Source of the DNA: Ipomoea triloba
Taxonomy: Eukaryota > Streptophyta > Magnoliopsida > Solanales > Convolvulaceae
Direction: 5' to 3'
NCBI RefSeq assembly: GCF_003576645.1
Contig: NC_044919.1
Span: 35,009,362 to 35,073,361 of the forward strand
DNA: 64,000 nt
In this document: in pieces, positions 55,405 through 64,000 of the stretch
Layout of the letters: each line of letters opens with the position of its first letter
Position numbering within the stretch: the stretch's first letter is position 1
Program-made: the position numbers and the translations under genes
Notes under the pieces: generated by a model
Told to the model about the DNA's origin: nothing
The model's input: only the letters and a program-made list of their open reading frames with translations
Database searches by the model: none

Positions 55405-55830
55405 TCCCGCTGGTCTTGCTAGTGCTGGGATTTGTTTCGTGATCATTTTAAGAACTGGATCATGGAATTTACCGTGAAAATAGGGAACACATATAATTTT
55501 TCTACCAAATTGTGGGCCTACGGAAAAGTTTATCGCTCTGCAGAGAAAGGGTCTTTATTTCATAAACTTTGCAGTTATTGTTGAGGTGATGAATGAGAGC
55601 TCTCATAAGGGGGAACTATTTTTCCTCCCTAATCATGGACTGCAAATTTCTTGCTAAAAGTTTTGATTGTGTGGTGCTCACTCACGTGTTGAGGGAAGGG
55701 AACAAATGCCCAAATTATTTTGACCAATCTTGGACAAACAGTACAGTCACTTGGGAAATTAAGATTTCGAAAGATCCTGTAAAAGTGCGCCTATGTTGTT
55801 GTTGCTGAACTATTGAACTGCTTTATTAAT
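55405..55830 (+). pseudogene. Reverse-transcriptase RNase H-like (RVT_3) relic
   Basis: Degenerate frames on plus keep the order of the plant RVT_3 domain: an AGAG(G/I)...RDHF.NWI.EFTVKIGNTYNF part near 55,420-55,500, then LIMDCKFLAKSFDCVV and LTHVLREGNKCPN in the 55,593-55,808 frame (normally HV.REGNKCAD). Stops and frameshifts separate them. Probably the 3' end of a non-LTR element, or a stand-alone RVT_3 gene copy. Confidence 0.65.
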
Positions 55831-56489
55831 GCTATTTTTTGTTCTACTGTTGAAGCCTGAAGTGTAATTAACACATACTATACCTCAATCCAAAAAAATT
55901 TAAAAATATAGTGTATTGTCTATAATTTTTTAAGATTTTCAATTATTAAAAAATTTAAACGCGGAATAATTTTTTTTTTAAAAATTAAGCTTGTAAAGTT
56001 TAATTCTCATCTTGAGTAGTGTGTCTGTATCTCCTTTTGTATCATTATCTCTGCCTACATATTGATAACAGTTGGTTGCACGTCCTTTTGTCTTCTTTTG
56101 TCATTTTTTTAAAAAAATTGTACTTTATGTTAGAAGTTCACTTTACACGGTAAACCATAATTATATTAATGATTAATCTCTGCTATCATCTTCAATTTTG
56201 CCTGCATAATCTCCCACTGCACAAAAACTCCCTTCCACGGCATATTATTTGAGTATTGTTTTTGTTTGAATGCCATGATCTACTATCACAAGTCATAACA
56301 CTCCTAGCTGCTAGCTAGCTCTATATAGCAAGCTTGTAAATATAAAGTTTTTTCTTTTTTGAAAAAAAAAAGATAATTAAATATGGAGTAACATTTTTTT
56401 TTAATCATGATGCTATGGGTTGCATCTTTAGATTGTAATGTTGACAATATAATCAAGACGATTATTGATTCAACATGTTCCGTTGTGAC
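55831..56489. other. Spacer between the two duplication copies
   Basis: AT-rich, no open frame or clear repeat, apart from CTAGCTGCTAGCTAGCT near 56,305. Confidence 0.5.
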
Positions 56490-59090
56490 TGCTAGAGTGC
56501 TAGTAAAACAAATTTTCTCAAATTATTTTGAATTAGTTAATTAGTTGAACTGTGCTTCTAATAATATTTATTTCGCACTTTAATTTTATTGGTGTGATGT
56601 AGTTTAAATTTATGTAGTGACTTTAATTTATCATTTTTCCCTATAAACCAAAAAATAAAAATAAAAACTACTAATTGCTATTTTCTATTTTGGTTAACTT
56701 TCGTCAACTAAACTAACCAATATTTGGTTAAATACACTAGACTAATTAAATTTAGTAAATCTATAAGGGTTTAGACTTTTAGTCGATGACGCCAAAAATA
56801 CTAGTATATTCAACATATTACAAGTGCAATTAAATTAAGAGGGATTGGCACTCGTGTAAAATCGAATTGGGCTTGTTAACATTTGAATTAACTAGTTGTT
56901 TAGATATTTTTCACAAGCACACAATTAAACTAGCTTGAATGAATTTTTTTGAACATTTCAAGGGAATTAAATTTGTAATCACAACTTCACAAGACCTTTT
57001 TGCCAAAAACCATACGATAATATATAACCTTTAGTTCGAGCTTCATCTATTAACATCAAATTTAATTTACAAATTTTGACATAATGAAAAACATTTAGGC
57101 TCTGTTTGGCAGAGCTTATTTAGGAGCTTATAGCTTATTTTAAGCTACTAATAAGCTATAAGCTCTGTTTGATAATGTTCTCAAAGTAAGCTAGTAGCTT
57201 AAAATAAGAGCTTATTTTGAAACACTATTTGGGATAGCTTTTCAAAAATAAGCTAGTAGCTTTTTAACTTTTTTTCATCTTTATCCTTATTATTTTAAAT
57301 AAATGACATCCTTTACCCCTCGCAATTAAAACCCTTTTGACATTTTCTTTTCATTATGTTTGGTAGTAATTTCAGTTTGACATTTGTGTTTGAACATTAA
57401 TTTTTGTATGAACTAATCTTATGAATTATAAACATTTTTTTACTTTATATATTTTCAAATATATGTTCTTACTTTATATTTTATTTAAATATATTGATTT
57501 CATTATTTTATATTTTAATATATAAACAAACCTATTTAAATTTAAAATTATCTAAATTGTATGAAGATGTCCTTTTTAGTCTTTTTTCATTTATCAGCTT
57601 ATCTAAAAACTAATTTTACCAAACACTTTTAAGCATAACAGCTAGCTTAACAGCTCTTCAGATTTCAGCTTCGAGCTTATAGCTTTTCAGTTTTCAGCTA
57701 CTTTTTAGCTTTCAGCTACTTTTCAGCTAGGTTTGCCAAACATAGCCTTAATCTCTTAACCTTTTGGGGAAATATTTGATTCTTTCTAAAAAAATTAAAA
57801 AAATAAATAAATAAAAACCCCTAAAAGTTCAAACTCAAAGTCGAATTTTCTTCAAGTTGGGGAGAATGAAGAGGGACAAAACATTCTTGAAGGGTTCAAT
57901 TATGTGTCAAATATGTAAGATTATAATATATATTATATGATTTCAAAAATATATATATATATATTATATTAGGGCCTTGAATTAAGTGGTGCAAGTTGAC
58001 TAGACTTATTAAATAGTTTGGTTAGGCTAAATAACTGAGAGTTATTAATCAACCAAATTATTTGCGTAATATAAAGCCTATATTCTTTGCCTAATATAAA
58101 GTCTATATTCTTTGCATAATATAAAGCCTATATTAATGAGATATAGGATATACATTATATAGCCTCATGCTACTTAGAAAATAGGTTCTGAGTCAATATG
58201 AGCTAACATATTTGTCATGTTTGCCAGTCAAGAGGCAACACAACACAACACGGGAAGATATCAACGTATTTAATTTATTCAGTATCGTTAAACTATATAT
58301 ATCTAACAATTTTTCAAAGAAGAAGAAGAAGAAGATATATCTAACAATATATCCAATTAAATTTTGGTTAAAAACAAATAATAATGGATTTTCATATGTA
58401 AGATGATGTTAATATAATCAACGTACATAGACATACGAAAATATATAATGATAATTCACATAATCAAATTGAAATATCTATAAAATCATCAAAGCGACAC
58501 ATGCACTAGCTAGCTAGTAAAGAAAAACGAAATTGAAATTAATGTTTGAAAAAATCAATACAGGTTCTAAAAAAATTGAACAAATCATCCACCATTTGGA
58601 AATGTATTCTAAATAATATGTCTACATTTTATAAATAAATATTCAATACAAATGTCAACAATTCAAGTTCTTATTCTAGGGCCAAGCTCTAGCACTTTCA
58701 CACTATAGTTTGAAAGAGCTAGAGCTTGGCCCTAGAATAAACTCAAATTCGACTTGTCAATATTTGAATTAAATATTCATTTATAAATGTCTAATAGGTT
58801 GATCTAACGATCTAACATTATGTTGCACAGATCGAAATAACGCTCAATTGATCGAATTTAAAGAAATTACTTGTATTCTATTTCACCATTTCCTCGAGCT
58901 ACCTAGTACTATAACCAATTGGCAAAAATTAAAGATTTACCACATAATATATATGTGATAATGGTTCCACATTAAATGATGATTTCAAGAAAAGATCATA
59001 AAATGAAACATAAACACTAACATTGTTGAAATCCTTCAAAGAGCTAGCAAGGGAGCAAGCTAAGAGTCACATTTTGAATCACAAAGAAAC
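56490..59090. repeat. Segmental duplication, copy 2
   Basis: Counterpart of 53700-55400. It is longer because it gained the PIF-type MITE at 57098-57747 and about 435 bp near 57,912-58,347 that copy 1 lacks. Near 58,675-58,740 it has a perfect inverted pair around AGTTCTTATTCTAGGGCCAA (a local hairpin). It lies 3' of the zinc-finger gene. Confidence 0.8.
57098..57747. mobile_element. PIF/Harbinger-type MITE
   Basis: 650 bp between TTA duplications (57095-57097 and 57748-57750). Ends GGCTCTGTTTGGCAGAGC and, reversed, GGCTATGTTTGGCAAACC. AAGCTATAAGCTC/GAGCTTATAGCTT repeats fill both arms. Copy 1 of the segmental duplication has the empty site (GCATTTCTTAACC near 54,306), which confirms the insertion. 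Confidence 0.85.
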
Positions 59091-59348
59091 TAAGTAATTA
59101 AGCATGCAATAGTCAACAGTACAGCCACAGTGAAGGCCATATATATCCAACAATCTAATGCTAAGTAGCAGCTAAGATATAACATATAGAGATATATATA
59201 TGTTCCATTAGAGAGCTAAGAAATTAGAATATATATACCTTAAATTTGTCTCCTTACTGATAAAAGAAGCATATATCCTCCCTACTTCAAGAATGGCCAG
59301 CTAGCTAGCTACCTAGCTAGATGTAGCAGAGAATTGAAATGGTTTGAT

Positions 59349-60944
59349 TCACTCATCATCTGGAATCTCATTGAGATCGAAATCCAGGCGTTTCGGTTCT
59401 TCATCATCATCATCGTCATCGTCAGGGGGATTTGATGATCTTTCTGGGGAATTCGGAGGAACAGGCTGCAGGAGGGTAGATTGAGATACCGAGTGACACT
59501 TCTTGTGGCCTCCCAATGCCTTCCCGGTAGCGTCATCGTCAGGGGGAGTTGATGATCTTTCTGGGGAACTCAGAGGAGGAGCAGGCTGCAGGAGGGTAGA
59601 TTGAGATACCGAGTGACACTTCTTGTGGCCTCCCAACGCCTTTCCGGTCGCGAAAACCTTGTTGCAGACACCGCACTGGTACTTAGAGGTAGCATTTGGG
59701 ACATCATTGATGTTTTCATTGGTGTTTGCCACAGTTTGTGGGTTTTGGACCGGGCTAGGGACAGGAATAGTAGCGGGAGCAGAAGTAGTGTTGGTCTGCT
59801 CGTCGTCAATGGTGTTTTGGACACTGAGCCTGAACTTGTTGTGGCTTGACCTGTGGCCTCCCAAGGCTTGGTGACTAGAGAAACACTTGTTGCAAGTGCT
59901 GCATTTGAACAACTCTTTAGTTAATTCCATTTCGCTTTCCATCAAAGGCCTCATCGTATTCTCCACAATAATTCTTCTTTTCTTGTTGTTATCATTGGAT
60001 AACGCTGCAGCTGAAGCGTTTCCGTTAGGGTTAGGGCAATCAATGTTCTTGGGATTAATCCATTTCGTGATCCCATGATCCTCATCGTCTTCTGAGTGGT
60101 TGTCCAGCCCGTCCTCTTCATCTATTAATTTTTCCTTGCCCTTACCTATCATATGATTATTTTTGTTAATTTCAGGGTTAGGGTTTTGGGCGTTGCCCAA
60201 ACATACCAGATGGTGAACGGCTTCCTGGAGCTCCTCGTCGTCGGAGATGGAGGTGGAGGAGCTTCTTTGCTTGATCGGAGAGCGGCCTCTTTTGGCCTTT
60301 GACCCCCAGCTGGATAGATATCCTTGCAAATCAACTCTCTCTGGGGAGATCTTTCCATCTTTGTCCTTGTCCTCGTCTTCGTCTTCATCTTTGTCTTCAG
60401 ACTTATTGGTGCTACTACCCGGGATAGGAGGAGGTTCCATCCCTCTCCAGTACCTATCCGGGTGGCATCTCATGTGCCCAAACAACGATTTCCTCGAGGG
60501 GAATTTTTTGAAGCAATGAGGGCACCTGATCTCGCCGTCTTTGCCCCGGTAGTACTCTCTCCGGCCTTCTTCTTCATCCTCCTCCTCGCCGCCGTCCTCG
60601 TCGGAACCCTTGCTGGAGCCGCCGGCGCCGCCGCGGACCACCTGTTTTTTCTTCTTGTACGAGTAATCTCGGTTGGCCTGAACGTGGGCGCTGCTCATGT
60701 GACCTCCCAGAGCCTTCCCGGAGCTGAACCTCTTGTTACACTCCACACAAACGTGATCTTTCTTTTCCGGCGACTCCTCTTCTCCGGCAACTGGTGGGCT
60801 TTTTCCGATCCTCAGCTTCACCTTCAGATTCCCTTCACCCGCCGCCGCCGCCGTCAACGGCGGCGGAAAATCCTTCTTTCTAGAAAACCCATCGTCCTCT
60901 TCCTCACGATCTCTCTTTTTGGGGTTTTGTTGATGATTTTCCAT
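59349..60944 (-). CDS. C2H2 zinc-finger protein with C-terminal EAR repression motif
   Basis: Intronless, 531 aa. Plant C2H2 proteins of this kind bind DNA through QALGGH-type fingers and repress transcription by recruiting TOPLESS through an EAR motif. Seen: finger 1 at 66-87 (CVECNKRFSSGKALGGH), finger 2 at 141-161 (CPHCFKKFPSRKSLFGHMRCH followed by PDRYWRGMEPP), finger 3 at 348-368 (CSTCNKCFSSHQALGGH), finger 4 at 424-444 (CGVCNKVFATGKALGGH), acidic linkers, and the EAR box DLNEIP about eight residues from the C terminus. Odd: residues 471-509 repeat the helix half of finger 4 plus its linker (ATGKALGGHKKCHS...LLQP) without the Cys pair, an in-frame tandem duplication of about 117 bases. 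That half-finger cannot hold zinc in the usual way. The 3' side is a segmental duplication. No symbol assigned. Confidence 0.9.
   Translation of the reverse strand: MENHQQNPKKRDREEEDDGFSRKKDFPPPLTAAAAGEGNLKVKLRIGKSPPVAGEEESPEKKDHVCVECNKRFSSGKALGGHMSSAHVQANRDYSYKKKKQVVRGGAGGSSKGSDEDGGEEEDEEEGRREYYRGKDGEIRCPHCFKKFPSRKSLFGHMRCHPDRYWRGMEPPPIPGSSTNKSEDKDEDEDEDKDKDGKISPERVDLQGYLSSWGSKAKRGRSPIKQRSSSTSISDDEELQEAVHHLVCLGNAQNPNPEINKNNHMIGKGKEKLIDEEDGLDNHSEDDEDHGITKWINPKNIDCPNPNGNASAAALSNDNNKKRRIIVENTMRPLMESEMELTKELFKCSTCNKCFSSHQALGGHRSSHNKFRLSVQNTIDDEQTNTTSAPATIPVPSPVQNPQTVANTNENINDVPNATSKYQCGVCNKVFATGKALGGHKKCHSVSQSTLLQPAPPLSSPERSSTPPDDDATGKALGGHKKCHSVSQSTLLQPVPPNSPERSSNPPDDDDDDDEEPKRLDFDLNEIPDDE
59415..59651 (-). 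repeat. In-frame ~117-bp tandem duplication inside the zinc-finger gene
   Basis: Two copies, 59415-59531 and 59532-59651, both starting GTCATCGTCAGGGGGA (plus strand); the second is 3 bases longer. Only a few substitutions separate them, so the event is recent. Confidence 0.88.
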
Positions 60945-61700
60945 TGAAAAAACAAAGAAAAAAAAAAGTGAAAAAAAGCAGGCAGCTAAGAGGGAGAAGA
61001 AGAAAAGGTGGGTTTGGGGAATAAAAGGAGATAGAGATATACAAACCCTAGAGTAGATGATAGAGAGAAGAGAGAAGACAGAAGGGCATATGATGATATG
61101 GGAGAGTTTTGGTAAGTAAAGGAGAAGATCGAATTAATAGGGGGAGAAAAAGAAGGGATTATATTGTTGGAAGAGAGAGTGGGTTTTCTTTGCTTTACTT
61201 GCCTACAAATGGTAACTGAGAGGGCTAAAAAAAATCATTAAAAAAAAAATGATTGGGATTTGAATTTGGAGTCACTCCGGTCTCCACTACTCTTATCTCA
61301 TCTTTTTTCACTCACCATGGAATTCAAGATTGTAGCGAGCTAGCTAGGGTAGGGTGTTTGTTTGAAGAAGAATAGGAATCCTTCCAAGATTCCAGCTCGA
61401 AAAATCAGCAGTCTTTCCAAGTATAAACACTCCTCCACCCATCAGATGTTGACATATGTCTGTACTGTTTCTTCATTCTTGCTTGTTTAATTAATATATA
61501 ATTTTTATTATATATATATATATATATATATAATAAAAGAGCCAATAAGCTAGCACCCTAATTATACACTTTTTTTAAAAAAAACTTTGAAAAAAATTCA
61601 CATTAGAACCTCACACTCAAAAAAAAAAAAACACCCTTTTGTAGTTACGTTCAAGTAATCGTTTAATTATTTGTTGATTTAGCACGTCGGCATGGCTTTC
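60945..61700 (-). promoter_or_regulatory. Upstream region of the zinc-finger gene
   Basis: Purine-rich on the plus strand near 60,955-61,200, so the leader is CT-rich in the direction of the gene. An (AT)n run is at 61,511-61,532. No further gene seen. Confidence 0.45.
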
Positions 61701-61722
61701 TCGTGTATTTGTAGGATGATAT

Positions 61723-62563
61723 ATTAATTTAGTGCATCAAGCTAAGGCTCAAAATGTTAATTATGACCTGTTATAGCATGTCAATAATGCACTGGCGAAA
61801 CTCCGACGATATTCCTGCAAAAGCATAACGCTCGAAAGGCAACAAAATTGATCGTCGTTTTCGTCGACCGGAGAAGGAAACCAAACTCGTCGCCTTCGCC
61901 GTAGTTGGAGATGGAAACCAAACTGGTCTCCATCTCCAGTCGACTGGAGATAGATGGCAACCAATTGGTCGTCATCTCCATCGACTAGAGATGGTGACCA
62001 GTTCTCCATCTCCAGTCGACTGGAGATAGATGGCAACCAATTGGTCGTCATCTCCATCGACTAGAGATGGTGACCAGTTCTCCATCTCCAGTCGACTGGA
62101 GATAGATGGAAACCAAACTGGTCTCCATCTCCAGTCGACTGGAGAAGATGGAAACCAAACTGGTCTCCATCTCCAGTCGACTGGAGATAGATGGCAACCA
62201 ATTGGTCGTCATCTCCAGTCGACTGGAGATAGATGGCAACCAATTGGTCGTCATCTCCATCGACTAGAGATGGTGACCAGTTCTCCATCTCCAGTCGACT
62301 GGAGATAGATGGCAACCAGTTGGTTGCCATCTCCGTCGACTAGAGATGGTGACCAATTCTCCATCTCCAGTCGATTGGAGATAGATGGTGACCAACTAGG
62401 ATAATCGCCTTGATCTTCGATGGATAAGGCGACGAGTTTGGTCGCCTTTTCCAGCGACCTGCTGGTCACGCGCGCCTTTTGCCGAATATTGTTGGAGCTT
62501 CGTCGGTGTGTTATTGACCTGCTATCACTATTAGGGTTTTGGGTCTTGATGCACTAAATTAAT
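61723..62563. mobile_element. Inverted-arm (foldback/Mutator-like) element carrying a palindromic minisatellite
   Basis: Left arm begins ATTAATTTAGTGCATCAAG at about 61,724; the right arm carries its complement CTTGATGCACTAAATTAAT at about 62,548-62,566. Arms match over roughly 90 bases (GTCAATAA, GA(A/G)CTCC(G/A)AC(G/A)ATATTC). No transposase and no clear target duplication; the arms may extend further out. Confidence 0.7.
61925..62395. repeat. Palindromic minisatellite
   Basis: Seven perfect GTCGAC centres at 61939, 62015, 62091, 62133, 62176, 62218 and 62293, and one mutated (GTCGAT) near 62,370. Each sits in the palindrome ATCTCCAGTCGACTGGAGAT. Spacing is 76, 76, 42, 43, 42, 75 bases: a short 42-43 unit and a long ~76 unit with an extra CATCGACTAGAGATGGTGAC module. 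A second palindrome ACCAATTGGT recurs. Open frames exist in several phases but code only for the repeat. Confidence 0.9.
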
Positions 62564-62639
62564 ACTTCGTATGTTAATGTGTCTAATTGCAACTTTCAAA
62601 AGTTTGAGGGCCTAAGTGTGTATTTGACAACTTTCCCTA

Positions 62640-63030
62640 TATTATATCATATTTCTATTTCTATTCATATAATAATATTAAAAAAAAAACTTCTTCTAAA
62701 TATGGTTGATAACCGCCACCTTGTCGTTATTGCCAATCGTCAACCACCTCGCACTCTTTCCTACAATGCAAGGTTGCCTTCTTCCACCGCTGCCTTCTTC
62801 GATCAAGAAGAAGGTGGCAAAACTTCTTCCAAATCTAGAAGAAGATGGCACACCTCCTAGATCAAATTAAAGAAAGCATCACCTCCTTCTTCCATTTCGA
62901 AGACAACGTCATGCCTTTTTCCTCGATATGGAAGAAGGTGGCAATGCTTTCATCAATTTGGAAGCGCTTTCTTCCAAAAGAAGAAGGAGAACGAGGCAGT
63001 GATGGGCAGACAATGATAGCAGTAGCAGGA
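62640..63030. other. Intergenic, simple Lys/Ser-like repeats, no gene seen
   Basis: Degenerate repeats of CTTCTTCCA and GAAGAAGGTGGCAA type. Two short open frames (93 and 106 codons) have no recognised domain and overlap these repeats. Confidence 0.5.
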
Positions 63031-63650
63031 GGCGGCGATGAGCCGATGGTGATAGTGGCAGCATTGGCAAATTTTCTTATTCAGATGTCTAATTATTTTC
63101 CTAATACAGAAAATAAAAGACGAACACAAAAGGATAAATTCTTCAGCCCAAGAGCTCCCACATGATGGTGGAGCCTTGGATGAGTAAATCATGGTTACCT
63201 AGTGTTCTCTTAGGTGGGAAGCCCAATGCCTAGGCGGCGATGGGCCGACGGTGATTGTGGCCTGGCAGCATTGGCAAATTTTCTTATTCAAATGTCTAAT
63301 TATTTTCTTAATACAGAAAATAAAAGACGAACACAAAAGGATAAATTCTTCAGCCCAAGGGTTCCCACATGATGGTGGAGCCCTAGATGAGTAAATCATA
63401 GTTACCTAGTGTCCTCTTATGTGGGAGGCCCAATGCCTAGGCGGCGATGGGCCGACGGTGATAGTGGAAGCATTGGCAAATTTCCTTATTCAAATGTCTA
63501 ATTATTTTTTTAATACAGAAAATAAAAGACGAACACAAAAGGATAAATTCTTCAGCCCAAGGGTTCCCACATGATGGTGGAGCCCTGGATGAGTAAATCA
63601 TGGTTATCTAGTGTCCTCTTAGGTGGGATGCCCAATGCCTAGTTCATACA
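63030..63650. repeat. ~200-bp tandem repeat, three copies
   Basis: Units start near 63,033, 63,233 and 63,439 (GGCGGCGATG(A/G)GCCGA), spacing 200 and 206. Each holds GCATTGGCAAATTTTCTTAT, AAAAGACGAACACAAAAGGA, CCCACATGATGGTGGAGCCC and TGGGA(A/G)GCCCAATGCCTAG. The fourth start is lost after 63,640. Short open frames over it are repeat-derived. Confidence 0.88.
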
Positions 63651-63852
63651 AGGAGTCCACTTCATTGGGTATTACTCCCACACTACGACTGTTAGGTCTT
63701 CTTCTTGCGTCATTGTCAACAATCTACCACTTGAGTTCCAATTGAATTGCTTCTGTGGGCTTCATCCTTTAATCATTAGTACATAGTGAACATATTAAAA
63801 CATGTTTAATATTTGAAACAAAATTAACAATCACAATATATGATGGATTAAG

Positions 63853-64000
63853 GCTCTGTTTGGCACACCTTGCTGAAAAATCAATAGCTAATAAATCAAC
63901 TAATTGAAATCAAAATATCTAGTAAAATTTTTTTTGAATACTATTGACTCTGTTACAATGTAGTATCATGTGACCTCTCACTTGGGAGGGCCACAACTAT
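63853..64000. mobile_element. MITE end with a SINE inserted, cut by the window edge
   Basis: GGCTCTGTTTGGCACACC at 63,853 is a MITE end like those at 57,098. From about 63,929 a minus-strand SINE of the local family follows (ACTCTGTTACAATGTAGTAT), running off the window. Confidence 0.55.

Noticed and set aside
60247..60947. Plus-strand frames of 90 and 207 codons
   Set aside because: Antisense shadows of the zinc-finger gene, caused by its acidic and Ala-rich stretches.
61761..62469. Several overlapping open frames on both strands (60-98 codons)
   Set aside because: All lie in the palindromic minisatellite; they exist because the unit lacks stops and is near-identical on both strands.

Overview
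This is a gene-rich plant nuclear segment from a dicot. The evidence is spliced GT-AG genes with plastid transit peptides, plant-only families (THO7, UBA2-type RRM, LEA_2, EAR-type zinc finger), AT-rich intergenic DNA, and plant-type MITEs, SINEs and LTR elements. The repeats and the F6'H-like dioxygenase cluster would fit an asterid such as Convolvulaceae (Ipomoea-like). That placement is an inference; no sequence here proves the genus.

Layout. 1-3.4 kb: molybdopterin synthase large subunit (CNX6) and a single-exon F-box/kelch gene. 4.5-16.6 kb: three minus-strand 2-oxoglutarate dioxygenase genes with the same two-exon structure, the last two being a recent tandem pair. The space between them is full of mobile DNA: a Mutator-type MITE split by a very young 3.4 kb LTR retroelement that has no gag-pol, a foldback MITE, and a further Mutator-type MITE in an intron. 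17-18.7 kb: a solo LTR and a two-exon cystatin. 19-21.2 kb: minisatellite DNA. 21.6-24.6 kb: a UBA-domain protein with a 5'UTR intron. 25.0-28.4 kb: ISPE (CMK), 11 exons on the minus strand, with every exon junction closing in frame. 29.6-35.8 kb: a plastid-type tyrosine/tryptophan permease of 14 exons, divergent from ISPE. 37.2-39.7 kb: THO complex subunit 7. 40.2-41.5 kb: a LINE ORF1 relic and a 113-bp tandem repeat. 42.1-43.5 kb: a UBA2-type RNA-binding protein. 48.9-49.5 kb: a LEA_2/NHL protein. 50-59 kb: a gene-free repeat region with a 737-bp assembly gap inside a (TA)n tract, a 132-bp minisatellite, and a local segmental duplication (about 53.7-55.4 and 56.5-59.1 kb). 59.3-60.9 kb: a C2H2 zinc-finger/EAR repressor. 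61.7-62.6 kb: an inverted-arm element filled with a palindromic minisatellite. 63.0-63.7 kb: a ~200-bp tandem repeat.

How the genes relate. Most are unrelated housekeeping or regulatory genes, as expected in a plant genome. ISPE (MEP isoprenoid pathway) and the permease are both plastid-targeted and share a 1.2 kb divergent intergenic region. The only true cluster is the dioxygenase trio, related to the coumaroyl/feruloyl-CoA ortho-hydroxylases of coumarin synthesis. The tandem pair has changed residues around the iron and 2-oxoglutarate site. I see no prokaryotic-type system, CRISPR array or integrated virus. The most notable points are transposon traffic at the dioxygenase promoters, the odd active-site residues of the tandem pair, the half-finger duplication in the zinc-finger gene, and the palindromic minisatellite.
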